Shown in pieces: positions 8,665 to 16,708 of a stretch of DNA of 64,000 bases. The translations under genes were made by a program, and so were the position numbers. Numbering within the stretch: the stretch's first letter is position 1; the number at the start of each line of letters is the position of its first letter. A model generated the notes under the pieces. That model was given only the letters and a program-made list of their open reading frames with translations. It had not been told where the DNA came from and did not search any database. This stretch comes from CAVSXS01 sp963767715 (GTDB lineage: Bacteria > Chloroflexota > Ktedonobacteria > Ktedonobacterales > Ktedonobacteraceae), in assembly GCA_963767715.1 (NCBI GenBank), contig CAVYFA010000017.1, positions 1-64,000 of the forward strand, in the 5' to 3' direction.

Positions 8665-9330
8665 TTAGATTCGATCTCTATCTGAATGTGCATTAACGGC
8701 TTTATGAATTTCAGTCGGCTTCAGTGTTTGTTCTACGACATCGGAGGCGATAGACCTGATTTTTCCCTCAAGTGTATCAGATATATCATTTAATGAATCT
8801 GGTATACTTTTGATGGCACCAGATACGTCCATTAAAGTCTTTTCTAGATATTTAGTATATTCGACATAATCTTTCAAATCTTTCTCATAGGTTTGTTCTG
8901 CAAGTTTCGCACTTTCAATTAATGAATTGATCTTTTCATGTAAGGCGAAATAGCCTTCTCGTAAGGCAGTATTTGCATCTCTCATTATTTGAATGTTCTC
9001 ATTTTGATCCTCGAGTAATTTACCCACTTTTTGTGAATCTTCTGCGTGTTTTCTCAGGCTACTTTCAAGAGTGCCCCAATTAAAAGCTACTGAAAATGAT
9101 GCCACAACTGACAAGGCTGTGATTATCACGCCAAAAAGTACTTCAATTAAGGAAAAAAAATCTGCCCTATTTGATGGAAGTTTAACAAACAATGAGGCGA
9201 CGAGCAAAACAAAATATGCTATTGCTATCCAGGCAAAGCTTCTCAATAGGAACATGCTAAAGCCTGGGAACCAATCGTGAATTTTTGACCGTTTAATCAT
9301 GATCATGTAGCTTCTAGTTGGTTTCGTCAA
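8665..9330 (-). CDS. Membrane-anchored coiled-coil protein of unknown function
   Basis: Not recognised. The 221-residue product has two hydrophobic segments (about residues 24-49, FSMFLLRSFAWIAIAYFVLL..., and 61-86, LIEVLFGVIITALSVVASFS). A long helical, Glu/Lys-rich part follows (residues 90-200) that reads as coiled coil. It is visibly AT-rich, with codon use unlike the GC-rich genes on both sides, so it is probably a recent acquisition. No partner gene is adjacent. Two ATGs exist near the start (residues 1 and 9); the first is kept for lack of a clear ribosome site. A structural or sensor-anchoring role is possible but unproven. Confidence 0.65.
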   Translation of the reverse strand: MTKPTRSYMIMIKRSKIHDWFPGFSMFLLRSFAWIAIAYFVLLVASLFVKLPSNRADFFSLIEVLFGVIITALSVVASFSVAFNWGTLESSLRKHAEDSQKVGKLLEDQNENIQIMRDANTALREGYFALHEKINSLIESAKLAEQTYEKDLKDYVEYTKYLEKTLMDVSGAIKSIPDSLNDISDTLEGKIRSIASDVVEQTLKPTEIHKAVNAHSDRDRI

Positions 9331-9487
9331 TATGAACTACATTAATGTTTCTAAGTAATAAACGTATAAACCGCTAAGGAGTAATTATTATCTTTTAGCA
9401 GACTATGCTGTCAGAACTACTGTAAAGATGAATATTTTTCAGTTAGAAATCGTTTGAAATGAGGATTGGAGGAACTTCAGCGTTCTG

Positions 9488-9637
9488 ATGTGCCTTGCGT
9501 TCCTTTTCATAGCCACCGGCATTGCCGTGTACACGATCAAGTTTTCTGTGCCGAATCCGCTGCCCTACGACTACGTAGGTGACAGTATTCGCGCTGCTAG
9601 CCTGGCGTTTATGCTCGCGGCGTTTTTTGTGAGCTAA
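9488..9637 (+). CDS. Possible small membrane protein, or remnant of a larger one
   Basis: A 49-residue open frame begins MCLAFLFIATGIAVYTIKFS and contains two hydrophobic stretches (residues 2-16 and 38-48) separated by a polar turn with PNPLPYDY. A GGAGGA sequence lies at 9467-9472, rather far (15 nt) from the ATG; a CTG at 9485 would be better placed. Upstream the frame is closed at 9455. It is head-to-head with an AT-rich gene and ends 11 nt from the stop of the helicase fusion. It could be a true small protein or the tail of a lost membrane gene. Confidence 0.3.
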   Translation: MCLAFLFIATGIAVYTIKFSVPNPLPYDYVGDSIRAASLAFMLAAFFVS

Positions 9638-9648
9638 TTCGGTCCTCC

Positions 9649-12600
9649 TCAAAACGGCGCATCTTCCTCCTCAAAGAACCGCTCGACATCTGCTATATTG
9701 TGCGTCCGGCGCGCGGGAGGCAGGGCGTCCAGCACGCGCCTGCCGTAGCCCTTCTTGTGCAGGCGCGTATCGAGGATGGCCATCACGCCACGGTCTTCGT
9801 GGGTGCGCAGCAGGCGGCCAAGGCCCTGTTTCAGGCGCAACACGGCCTGGGGTAAGACGTAGCTGTTGAACCAGTCCTCGCCACGCTCGCGCATGCGCTG
9901 CACACGCGCTTCGTGGACGGGGTCGTCGGGCGGATCGAAGGGCAGCTTGTCGATCACGACGAGCGAGAGCGCCTCCCCAGCGATATCCACGCCCTCCCAG
10001 AAGCTTCTCAGACCGAAGAGCACGGCGCCCTCGGTCTGGCGGAAGGTCTTGACGAGCTCGATGCGCGACATATCACCCTGGCGCAGCAGGCGCAGGTTCA
10101 GGTGCAGCGGCAGGCGGCTATAAAACTCCTGCAGAACGGCGTCCAGCATGCGTTTGCTGGAGAAGAGCAGGAAGGCGCGCCCGCGGGAAGCCGCCACTAG
10201 CCGCATCATCTCGTCGGCGAGCGCCTTCGTATAGCCTAGAGAGGCGTCGCTGTCACCGTAGGCGGGCACCGGCAGGTGGCGAGGAAGGTAGAGCAGGGCG
10301 TTGTGTTCGTAGTCGAAGGTCAGGGGCAGGTTGCACTCCAGCACGTCGGGGTAGAGTTCGCGGTCGAGACCGACGCGCTTGCGGAAGTAGGCGAAGGTCG
10401 GGCCGCTTGCCTCGGGGTCGGACTGGTCGGTGTTGACGGTCGTCAGCGTCGCGGAGGTGGCGATGACGTGCGCGGGGTCGAACAGGTCCTTGCGCAGTTG
10501 CTGCGAGACATCCAGCGGCGCGGCGGATACTTGCAAGGGCGAGATGCGCTGCCGGCCGGTCAGCGACATTGTCTCGACATAGTAGATGTATTTTTCCGGC
10601 TGCTTGACCGAGAAGACGTGGCGGATATTGCTGGACAGGGTGCGCGTGCGCTCAACGAGCCGGTCGTACAGGGCCTCCTCCTTGTCGTCCATGTAAAGGG
10701 GACGGTGCTCCTCCAGCGACTTCGCCAGCTTCTCGATGGCAACCGACAGCTTCAGGGCTTCCTCCACCGGCCTGCGCAGGTTGACGCGCCCCTTCGCGCC
10801 GGGCTGCGCCGAGCGCTCAAGCTCGTCCCAGGCGAGCACGGCCTGCTTGCGGGCCTCGTCCTGGAGGTGCGCGGCGGTGTGTGCTCGCAAGCGAGAGAGG
10901 GACAGCAACCCGTAGACCTGGGACTGGTTGACGCTGACAGTGAAGGCGCTGGTGGCCTCCTCCTCCAGGTGGTGCGCCTCGTCCACCACCGTCACTTCGC
11001 GCTGCGGTAAAATAAAGCCACCCGTGGCGGCATCCAGCAGCAGCAGCGTGTGGTTGACTACGACGACCTGCGCGCGCGCTGCGCGGTTCTTCATGGCGCG
11101 CATGTAGCACTTCTCGTAAAAGTCGCACTTCTCCCAGGCGCACTCGTCGCGGTCAACGTTGACGCGGCTGCGCACTTCGGCGGGGACGGTGAAACCGATC
11201 GTCTCGAAATCGCCGGAGATGGTTAGCTCGAACTCCTGGGTGATGTCCCACAGGCGCGCGAGATGGCTGCTGGGCGAGAGGTTCAGGGTGCCGTTGTGTT
11301 CCGCGTTCAGGCGATCCAGGCAGATGTAGTTGCCGACGCCCTTAACCAGCGCCGCTTCGAACTCCTGGACGTTCTTCTGGACAAAGGGGATGTCCTTGTA
11401 GAAGAGCTGTTCCTGCAGGGCTTTGTTGGCGGTGCTGATGATGGCTCCCTTGCCAGACCGGATGATAGGAAGCAAGTAGGCGAGCGATTTTCCGGTCCCC
11501 GTACTTGCTTCCAGAAGTGCGTGGTGCTCCTTTGTCAGGGCCTCCGCCACCACGACCGCCATCTCGAGCTGGGCCTGGCGCTCCTCGTACCCGGCCAGGC
11601 GCTGCGAGAGTATCCCTCCCTGGCTGAGGTCGGCGGCCACAATCCCCGCGAGGTCCTCTACAATCGTTGTGGCAAAGCGCCTGACCTTCCGCCGCTGCGG
11701 GCGCTCGTGGTCGGGGGCAACGTCTGAGAGTTCATATTCTTCGCCGGGAGGATAGGCTTCGTCCCCGATGTTGTTGCGATCAATCGCGTCTTTACTCGCT
11801 CGCGCACGCTCCGCATAGGCCGGCTCTCCTCCTTTCTGGGCAGCCTGAGACGCCTCGGCATGTGCCGGCGCCTTACCCTTTTTCTTCGCCGGGGGCGCTT
11901 CGCTTCTGGCTGCTTCACCTTCCTGCTGTGCTGCCGCCGCTGGGAGCAAAGCGGCGTCCATGGCTCCGTTACCTCGCTTGCCTGCCGATGATGCGGTTGG
12001 CGGGTGCGCAGGTGAGGTTTGAGCGGGCGGCGTGGGCTGCTTCACAACTTCTGGCGACATGCTGAATCCCATGAGTGCACGCAGGTATTCGTGCGCCAGG
12101 GTGTGGGTGTGCGGGAAGCGCTGCTCCGGTTGAAGCGACAGGGCTTTGAGCAGCACCTGTTCGATGGCGGGTGAAATATCGCGCTTGATGGTGCTCGGTG
12201 GCGGCAGCGGCTCGCTCTGTTGCTGCTGCAAAAGACTCTCCCGTCCGGTCGCGCTGTAGGGGCGGTGCCCGCACAGCCACTCGTAGACCATAACAGCCAG
12301 CGCATACTGGTCGCTGGCCGGGCCGGCATGGCCCGCGAGCTGCTCTGGGGCCATGTAGGGCAGTGCGGCCGACTCGCAGTTATCGATGGAAAGGAATTCC
12401 GGCGGGAGCGGCGCGAAGCCGGCCAGCAGGGTCAGGCCGGCTTCCTCGCTGATGATGTTGCCGGGGTGCAGGTTGCCGTGCGCGATACGCATGCTATGGG
12501 CATATTGCAGCGCGTCAGCGATGGGCGATAGGATGCGCTTCACCTCGTCGGACTTGAGGAGCTTTCCTCCCTCGAGCTGCTCGCGCATGCTCTTGCCCTG

Positions 12601-12930
12601 CACATACTGCATTACCAGGTAGCCCCGGTTCGGCTGTTGCTCGTCCTGCTGCTGTTCAACGTCGTGGGGAGCGTGGAGAGTATTGGGAAGCAGACCGAAG
12701 TCGATGATTTCGGCGATCTGGCGGTGTTTCAGCTTCTTCAGGGCCTTTGCGCGGCTCAAGAAGGCCTCGCGCAGCTCATCAGTGACAAGCGGGACGGCGT
12801 AGACGCGGATGGTAACGTAGCCCTTGCTGCCGACCGGGTGCTTGCCAAGGTAGGTGTGACTCTGCGTCTCCTCACCAAGCAAGCGGATGATGGTGTATGG
12901 CCCAATCGCCTGTGGCGCTATCTCGTCCAT
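9649..12930 (-). CDS. Pseudokinase-DinG/XPD-type helicase fusion protein
   Basis: A 1093-residue two-part protein. Residues 10-290 have the layout of a Hanks-type protein kinase, but the key residues are changed. The VAIK lysine is R42 (VTIRV), the HRDxKPxN loop is HGNLHPGN (151-158) with no catalytic Asp, and DFG is replaced by LAGFA (168-173). APEQ (194-197) and SDQYALAVMVYEW remain, so the fold is probably kept without catalysis. A disordered Ala/Pro/Lys linker (300-415) leads to a DinG-family 5'-3' DNA helicase. It has Walker A STGTGK (476-481), four Fe-S cysteines (C537, C597, C602, C608), DEAH (650-653), a SATLT motif, and GLRSFWEGVD with QGLGRLLR near the end. The start is at the ATG at 12930, because upstream frame has no family match. 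It should act on nucleic acid during repair, perhaps gated by the pseudokinase. Confidence 0.85.
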   Translation of the reverse strand: MDEIAPQAIGPYTIIRLLGEETQSHTYLGKHPVGSKGYVTIRVYAVPLVTDELREAFLSRAKALKKLKHRQIAEIIDFGLLPNTLHAPHDVEQQQDEQQPNRGYLVMQYVQGKSMREQLEGGKLLKSDEVKRILSPIADALQYAHSMRIAHGNLHPGNIISEEAGLTLLAGFAPLPPEFLSIDNCESAALPYMAPEQLAGHAGPASDQYALAVMVYEWLCGHRPYSATGRESLLQQQQSEPLPPPSTIKRDISPAIEQVLLKALSLQPEQRFPHTHTLAHEYLRALMGFSMSPEVVKQPTPPAQTSPAHPPTASSAGKRGNGAMDAALLPAAAAQQEGEAARSEAPPAKKKGKAPAHAEASQAAQKGGEPAYAERARASKDAIDRNNIGDEAYPPGEEYELSDVAPDHERPQRRKVRRFATTIVEDLAGIVAADLSQGGILSQRLAGYEERQAQLEMAVVVAEALTKEHHALLEASTGTGKSLAYLLPIIRSGKGAIISTANKALQEQLFYKDIPFVQKNVQEFEAALVKGVGNYICLDRLNAEHNGTLNLSPSSHLARLWDITQEFELTISGDFETIGFTVPAEVRSRVNVDRDECAWEKCDFYEKCYMRAMKNRAARAQVVVVNHTLLLLDAATGGFILPQREVTVVDEAHHLEEEATSAFTVSVNQSQVYGLLSLSRLRAHTAAHLQDEARKQAVLAWDELERSAQPGAKGRVNLRRPVEEALKLSVAIEKLAKSLEEHRPLYMDDKEEALYDRLVERTRTLSSNIRHVFSVKQPEKYIYYVETMSLTGRQRISPLQVSAAPLDVSQQLRKDLFDPAHVIATSATLTTVNTDQSDPEASGPTFAYFRKRVGLDRELYPDVLECNLPLTFDYEHNALLYLPRHLPVPAYGDSDASLGYTKALADEMMRLVAASRGRAFLLFSSKRMLDAVLQEFYSRLPLHLNLRLLRQGDMSRIELVKTFRQTEGAVLFGLRSFWEGVDIAGEALSLVVIDKLPFDPPDDPVHEARVQRMRERGEDWFNSYVLPQAVLRLKQGLGRLLRTHEDRGVMAILDTRLHKKGYGRRVLDALPPARRTHNIADVERFFEEEDAPF

Positions 12931-13132
12931 GCAGTGTTGTTCTCTCCCCGGATGCGAACGGATGTTTGCGGATACGTGCAAAGTATAGCACAGAGGGAGA
13001 GCGGGTGTCACCTGCTTTGAACATCCACCAGTATGACTTTTTGGCCCTCCCTGTTCTCTATACCGGCCTCTCACGTTAATAGGATTGACGTTTATCTCTC
13101 TACTGGCCTTTTTCAAGTGTACCCATGAGGTG

Positions 13133-13723
13133 ATGACCATGCGGCGCTCTCCACCATCGAACAAGCCGGGCGTGGCGGATCAATCGTTGTTGCGCCTGCT
13201 GGGAGGCGTCCTGGCATTCCTGAGCATGCTGCTGGCGCTGCTCGGCATCATTGTGCACCAACGTGTTCCGGACCTGATTCTCGCCAGCATCGTTGGAATC
13301 TTCTCGCTACGCGTCCTCATCTTATGGCTGGGGGAATCCCCGCAGCACCAACGGCGCAATCCGGGGTGGTCGTCCCTGGAACGGATAGGATATCCTCCGC
13401 AGTTTCCTCCAGGAAGGTCCGCTCCTTTCGCCTCACCCCCTTCCCCATCTCAGCCGCTCTCCCAGCCTGCACCGGGGCAACACCCGCCGGAAGACGTGCC
13501 TCTAGCGCCGACGTTGCCACGCTCAATCCGACCACAGCGGCCTCCAATTGCCCCGGTGTTCCCTGCCCCACCCCCTCCCACTGCGTGGCTTCCACCATCG
13601 TATGCTACGGTACCTATGCCATCATCAGCCCCGATACCTGAACCTTCCCGGCAAGAAATGTGGCAGTATGAAGACGCGGAAAATTGCATGCAGCAGGGAG
13701 AAAACGATCATGGGACGGCATAA
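13133..13723 (+). CDS. Proline-rich membrane protein of unknown function
   Basis: Not recognised. From the ATG at 13133 (preceded by GAGGTG) the 196-residue product has a short basic N-terminus and two hydrophobic segments (about residues 20-42 and 46-66: LLGGVLAFLSMLLALLGII, LILASIVGIFSLRVLILWL). A long Pro/Ser-rich, disordered C-terminal region follows. It is divergent from the helicase fusion, with about 200 bp between the two starts. Its last 14 nt overlap the start of the next gene, so the two form an operon and probably act together at the envelope. Confidence 0.6.
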   Translation: MTMRRSPPSNKPGVADQSLLRLLGGVLAFLSMLLALLGIIVHQRVPDLILASIVGIFSLRVLILWLGESPQHQRRNPGWSSLERIGYPPQFPPGRSAPFASPPSPSQPLSQPAPGQHPPEDVPLAPTLPRSIRPQRPPIAPVFPAPPPPTAWLPPSYATVPMPSSAPIPEPSRQEMWQYEDAENCMQQGENDHGTA

Positions 13724-14477
13724 CATTCCTGTATCCCTCTCGAGACGCTTTGCGCTCTTCACACTAGCCACCTTGGGCGCCCTGGCCCTGTGCTTGCCGC
13801 TAGTTTCCGGCGCAAGATCAGCGCCTGCTGCCCCTGCGCGTTTCGTGCTGGCGGGCCCCGTGCTGACAGCTTCGCCCACGGAGCTGACCAGGTGCAGGCA
13901 ATGCGCGGTTACCGTCAGCAACGAAAGCTCAACCAGGAGCCTGACCTGGTTTGCGAGCAGCCGTGGCCTCTCTGGCGTGGCAATCAAGCCTTCAAGGGGA
14001 ACCCTTCAACCCAGGGGGCACGTTTCCGTGACCATCACGGTGCCCTCCAACATAGCCTGTCCCGCGAAGGGCATGATTACCTTGAGCGGGCCGGTGAACT
14101 CGGTCAAGGTCTCCTGGAGCTGCCCGGCGACGCCGACCCCGACGCCTACGCCATCGCCAATACCGACACTCAGCTCTTCTCCTCTCCCATCGCCGACGAC
14201 TGCCGCCAGCCTGACACCAACCGATGGCAGCCTCACGCCCAGCGCGACATCGGTATCCAACAGCGGCGGGCCACAGAGGAACGGCAATCCTCCCGGTAGT
14301 GGCGGCTCGCAGGGCAGTTCTGTGCCGAGCATCCTCCTGAGCGTTGCCGCCCTGCTGCTCGCCTTGCTTGCCTTCTCGCTTTATCTCATCTCATCGGCGA
14401 AGCATGCGCTCCGCTATCGCCTGCTCGCTCTCATTCTGCCCGCCTCGTTCTTGAGAAGGCTCGATCAGAATCATTGA
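13710..14477 (+). CDS. Secreted, C-terminally membrane-anchored protein with a cysteine-containing Ig-like domain
   Basis: From the ATG at 13710 (GGGAG 9 nt upstream) a 255-residue protein is predicted. Residues 8-30 form a signal peptide (RRFALFTLATLGALALCLP). A domain of about residues 45-135 contains paired cysteines (LTRCRQCAVTV ... IACPAKG ... SWSCPATP) and a beta-rich pattern like BACON/Ig-like modules. A TPTPTPTPSP Thr/Pro stalk follows, then a TM helix near residues 205-230. It overlaps the upstream membrane-protein gene. An exposed domain on a stalk is the likely form; no function is assigned. Confidence 0.6.
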   Translation: MGRHNIPVSLSRRFALFTLATLGALALCLPLVSGARSAPAAPARFVLAGPVLTASPTELTRCRQCAVTVSNESSTRSLTWFASSRGLSGVAIKPSRGTLQPRGHVSVTITVPSNIACPAKGMITLSGPVNSVKVSWSCPATPTPTPTPSPIPTLSSSPLPSPTTAASLTPTDGSLTPSATSVSNSGGPQRNGNPPGSGGSQGSSVPSILLSVAALLLALLAFSLYLISSAKHALRYRLLALILPASFLRRLDQNH

Positions 14478-14491
14478 TGAATGAACGAAAA

Positions 14492-15982
14492 CTACACCGT
14501 GACACTGCTCAGGGAGGTCTGCTGCTCAGTGGGGGAGGCTAGCGGCAATGTCACGGTAAAGCAGGAGCCCTGCCCGATTTGACTCTCGACTGAGATCGTC
14601 CCGCCATGGGCGTGCACCACCCACTCGACAATCGAGAGGCCGAGCCCGCTGCCAGCGCAGCTGCGCTGGCGCGCCGGGTCGGCCCGGTAGAAGCGCTCAA
14701 AGATATGCGGCAGGTGTTCCGGCGCGATGCCGATCCCCGTATCGCGCACGGACAGGTATGCCTGGCACCCCCGTCCCTCGACGGACACGGTTATGTGCCC
14801 ACCGCGATTGGTGTAGCGCACGGCGTTCTCCACCAGGTTCATGACGACCTGGATCAGCCGGGCTTCATCCCCAAGGATCATGAGCGGCCCCTGTGCCTGG
14901 ACTTCAAGGGTAATCCCACCTTTCGCTGCGAGCAGTTCCGTGCTGGCGGCCACCTCGCCGGCTACGAGGTCCAGGCGCACCGGTTCCCGTTCAAACTGCG
15001 TCCTCCCCTCATCGCCGCGCGCCAGGGCGAGCAGATCGCTGATGAGGTGGCTCAACCGCTCGGCCTCCGCGTTCACGCCTTCTAGCACGGTGACATAGTC
15101 CTGCGGCGTCTTCGCCCACAGCCGCGCCACGTCCGTTTTATTTCTGATCACCGCGACGGGAGTGCGCAATTCATGGGAAGCATCGGCCACAAAGCGGCGC
15201 TGGCGGCTGAACGCCTGGTCAAGGGAGTCGAGCATCTCGTTGAGAGTGAGCGCCAGGTACTGCACCTCGTCACGCGTCCGCGGAACCGCGACGCGTTGGT
15301 GGAGATCGCCCGCCTTGATGCGCCTCGCCGTGGCAGCCAGGCGCTGGATCGGCACGAAGGCGCGGGTCGCCAACCAGTAGCTACCAAAAGCGCAGGCGAG
15401 CAAGACCACCAGCCCCACCACCAGCAGTTCCCCGACCAGGTCGTGCAGCAGGGTGTGCAGTTCGGCAAGTGGTTCGCCCACCTGGATCACCGCGAACCGC
15501 TGGCCGTTTTTGGTCAGCGCCAGGCTGACTAGCCGCACTTCCTGCCCTTCACGCCTCGTGACCGTGCCCTGCCAGGCTGTGCCCTGTAGGGGCTGCGTGA
15601 CGCTTTCGGCGGGAACGCGCAGGGCACCAAAGCCGGGCGTCTCGCGCACGAGGCGCCCGCGCGCATCGAGCAGCCGCACGAGCTCTCCGTCGTCAACATC
15701 CATGTGCAGGAGGCGCTGATCGCTCGGATTGGCGTCGAAGCCGGGCAGGTCGCCCGTCACATCGCGCACCGTGATCGTGTCACCGACCAGCGTAATGCCC
15801 CCGGCGATCGTCTGCGCGCGCACCTCCAGCGTGGTATCCAGGTTCGCCGCCAGCGAGTGCTCCAGGTGCAGGTAGAAGAGCGCCCCGGAGAAGAGCAGCA
15901 GCGCCGCGAAGACGACGGTGTACCAGAGCATCAATTGCAGACGGATGCCGAGCGGCCAGATGCGGGTGATGAGCGCGTTCAT
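14492..15982 (-). CDS. Two-component sensor histidine kinase
   Basis: A classical membrane-bound HisKA kinase of 496 residues. TM1 spans 17-39. An extracytoplasmic sensor region covers about 40-182. TM2 is 183-205, followed by a HAMP linker (RAFVPIQRLAATARRIKAGDL). The phospho-acceptor H270 sits in FVADASHELRTPVAVIRN. The ATP-binding domain carries NLVENAVRYTNRGG (N box), DTGIGIAPEHLPHIFERFYR (G1/F) and GSGLGLSIV (G2). The start at 15982 overlaps the response regulator stop by ATGA. A longer reading to 16123 would lie within the regulator and is rejected. It should phosphorylate the adjacent OmpR-type regulator. Confidence 0.95.
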   Translation of the reverse strand: MNALITRIWPLGIRLQLMLWYTVVFAALLLFSGALFYLHLEHSLAANLDTTLEVRAQTIAGGITLVGDTITVRDVTGDLPGFDANPSDQRLLHMDVDDGELVRLLDARGRLVRETPGFGALRVPAESVTQPLQGTAWQGTVTRREGQEVRLVSLALTKNGQRFAVIQVGEPLAELHTLLHDLVGELLVVGLVVLLACAFGSYWLATRAFVPIQRLAATARRIKAGDLHQRVAVPRTRDEVQYLALTLNEMLDSLDQAFSRQRRFVADASHELRTPVAVIRNKTDVARLWAKTPQDYVTVLEGVNAEAERLSHLISDLLALARGDEGRTQFEREPVRLDLVAGEVAASTELLAAKGGITLEVQAQGPLMILGDEARLIQVVMNLVENAVRYTNRGGHITVSVEGRGCQAYLSVRDTGIGIAPEHLPHIFERFYRADPARQRSCAGSGLGLSIVEWVVHAHGGTISVESQIGQGSCFTVTLPLASPTEQQTSLSSVTV

Positions 15983-16656
15983 GGAGCTGGCTCCTTCAAC
16001 TGATAGCCAGAGTGGCGGATGGTGTGAATGAGATTGGGCTCCGCGGCTGCACAGAGTTTGGTGCGCAGGTAGCGGATGTACACATCGATGACGTTGGAGA
16101 GGTGCTCGGCATCGTCGTCCCACACATGATCGGCGATCATGCTTCGACTCAAGACCTGGCGAGGATGGCGCAGCAGGAACTCCAGCAGCGCGTATTCCTT
16201 GCTGGAAAGCGTGATGACGCGTTCCCCGCGCCGGGCTTCATGCGTTCTCGTATCGAGCGCCAGGTCCAGGAACTGCAGCACCGGCGACCGGGTGGGACTC
16301 TCACGGCGCAGCAGGGCACGCACCCGCGCCTCTAGCTCGCCAAAGGCGAAGGGCTTGGCGATATAGTCATCCGCGCCCAGGTCCAGGCCCCGCACGCGGT
16401 CTTCTACCTCTCCCAGTGCGGTGAGGAAGAGAACAGGGACCGCCTGGCGCTGCTCGCGCAGTTGCCGGCAGATCTCCCGACCATCGGGGCGGGGCAAGAG
16501 GATGTCGAGTATGATGAGATCATACGGCACCTCGAATGCCAGCGCGAGGGCATCCTCGCCATTGGTGGCGAGGTCCACTGCGTAATGGCAATGCTCCAGG
16601 CCTTTTTTCAGATCCGGCCCCAACTCTGGGTGATCTTCCACTACTAACAGGCGCAT
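15979..16656 (-). CDS. OmpR/PhoB-family response regulator
   Basis: A 225-residue regulator. The receiver domain has the acidic pair E7/D8, phospho-acceptor D51 (LIILDILLP), T79 and K101 (YIAKPF). A winged-helix trans_reg_C domain follows (GERVITLSSKEYALLEFLLRH, with RSMIADHVWDDD and VDVYIRYLRTKL). It is encoded just before its cognate histidine kinase in a coupled two-gene operon. OmpR/PhoB regulators bind direct repeats with 10-11-bp periodicity, which makes this one a possible, untested reader of the repeat promoters in the polysaccharide locus. Confidence 0.95.
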   Translation of the reverse strand: MRLLVVEDHPELGPDLKKGLEHCHYAVDLATNGEDALALAFEVPYDLIILDILLPRPDGREICRQLREQRQAVPVLFLTALGEVEDRVRGLDLGADDYIAKPFAFGELEARVRALLRRESPTRSPVLQFLDLALDTRTHEARRGERVITLSSKEYALLEFLLRHPRQVLSRSMIADHVWDDDAEHLSNVIDVYIRYLRTKLCAAAEPNLIHTIRHSGYQLKEPAP

Positions 16657-16708
16657 GCAAAACTCCTCGCAGGATATTTCTGCTCTTACTATACCTGAAG
16701 CAGGGAAG

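Noticed and set aside
12931..13164. N-terminal extension of the helicase fusion to 13164
   Set aside because: The 78 added residues have no domain similarity and cross the probable divergent promoter region; the kinase-like fold begins just after 12930.
14492..16123. Longer reading of the histidine kinase starting at 16123
   Set aside because: The extra 47 residues lie inside the response-regulator gene; the ATG at 15982 gives the standard ATGA coupling and a normal TM1.
15979..16656. Assigning the response regulator as PhoP/PhoB by name
   Set aside because: The layout fits the family, but no pst/pho genes are nearby and many OmpR-type regulators look alike; kept as an unnamed regulator.
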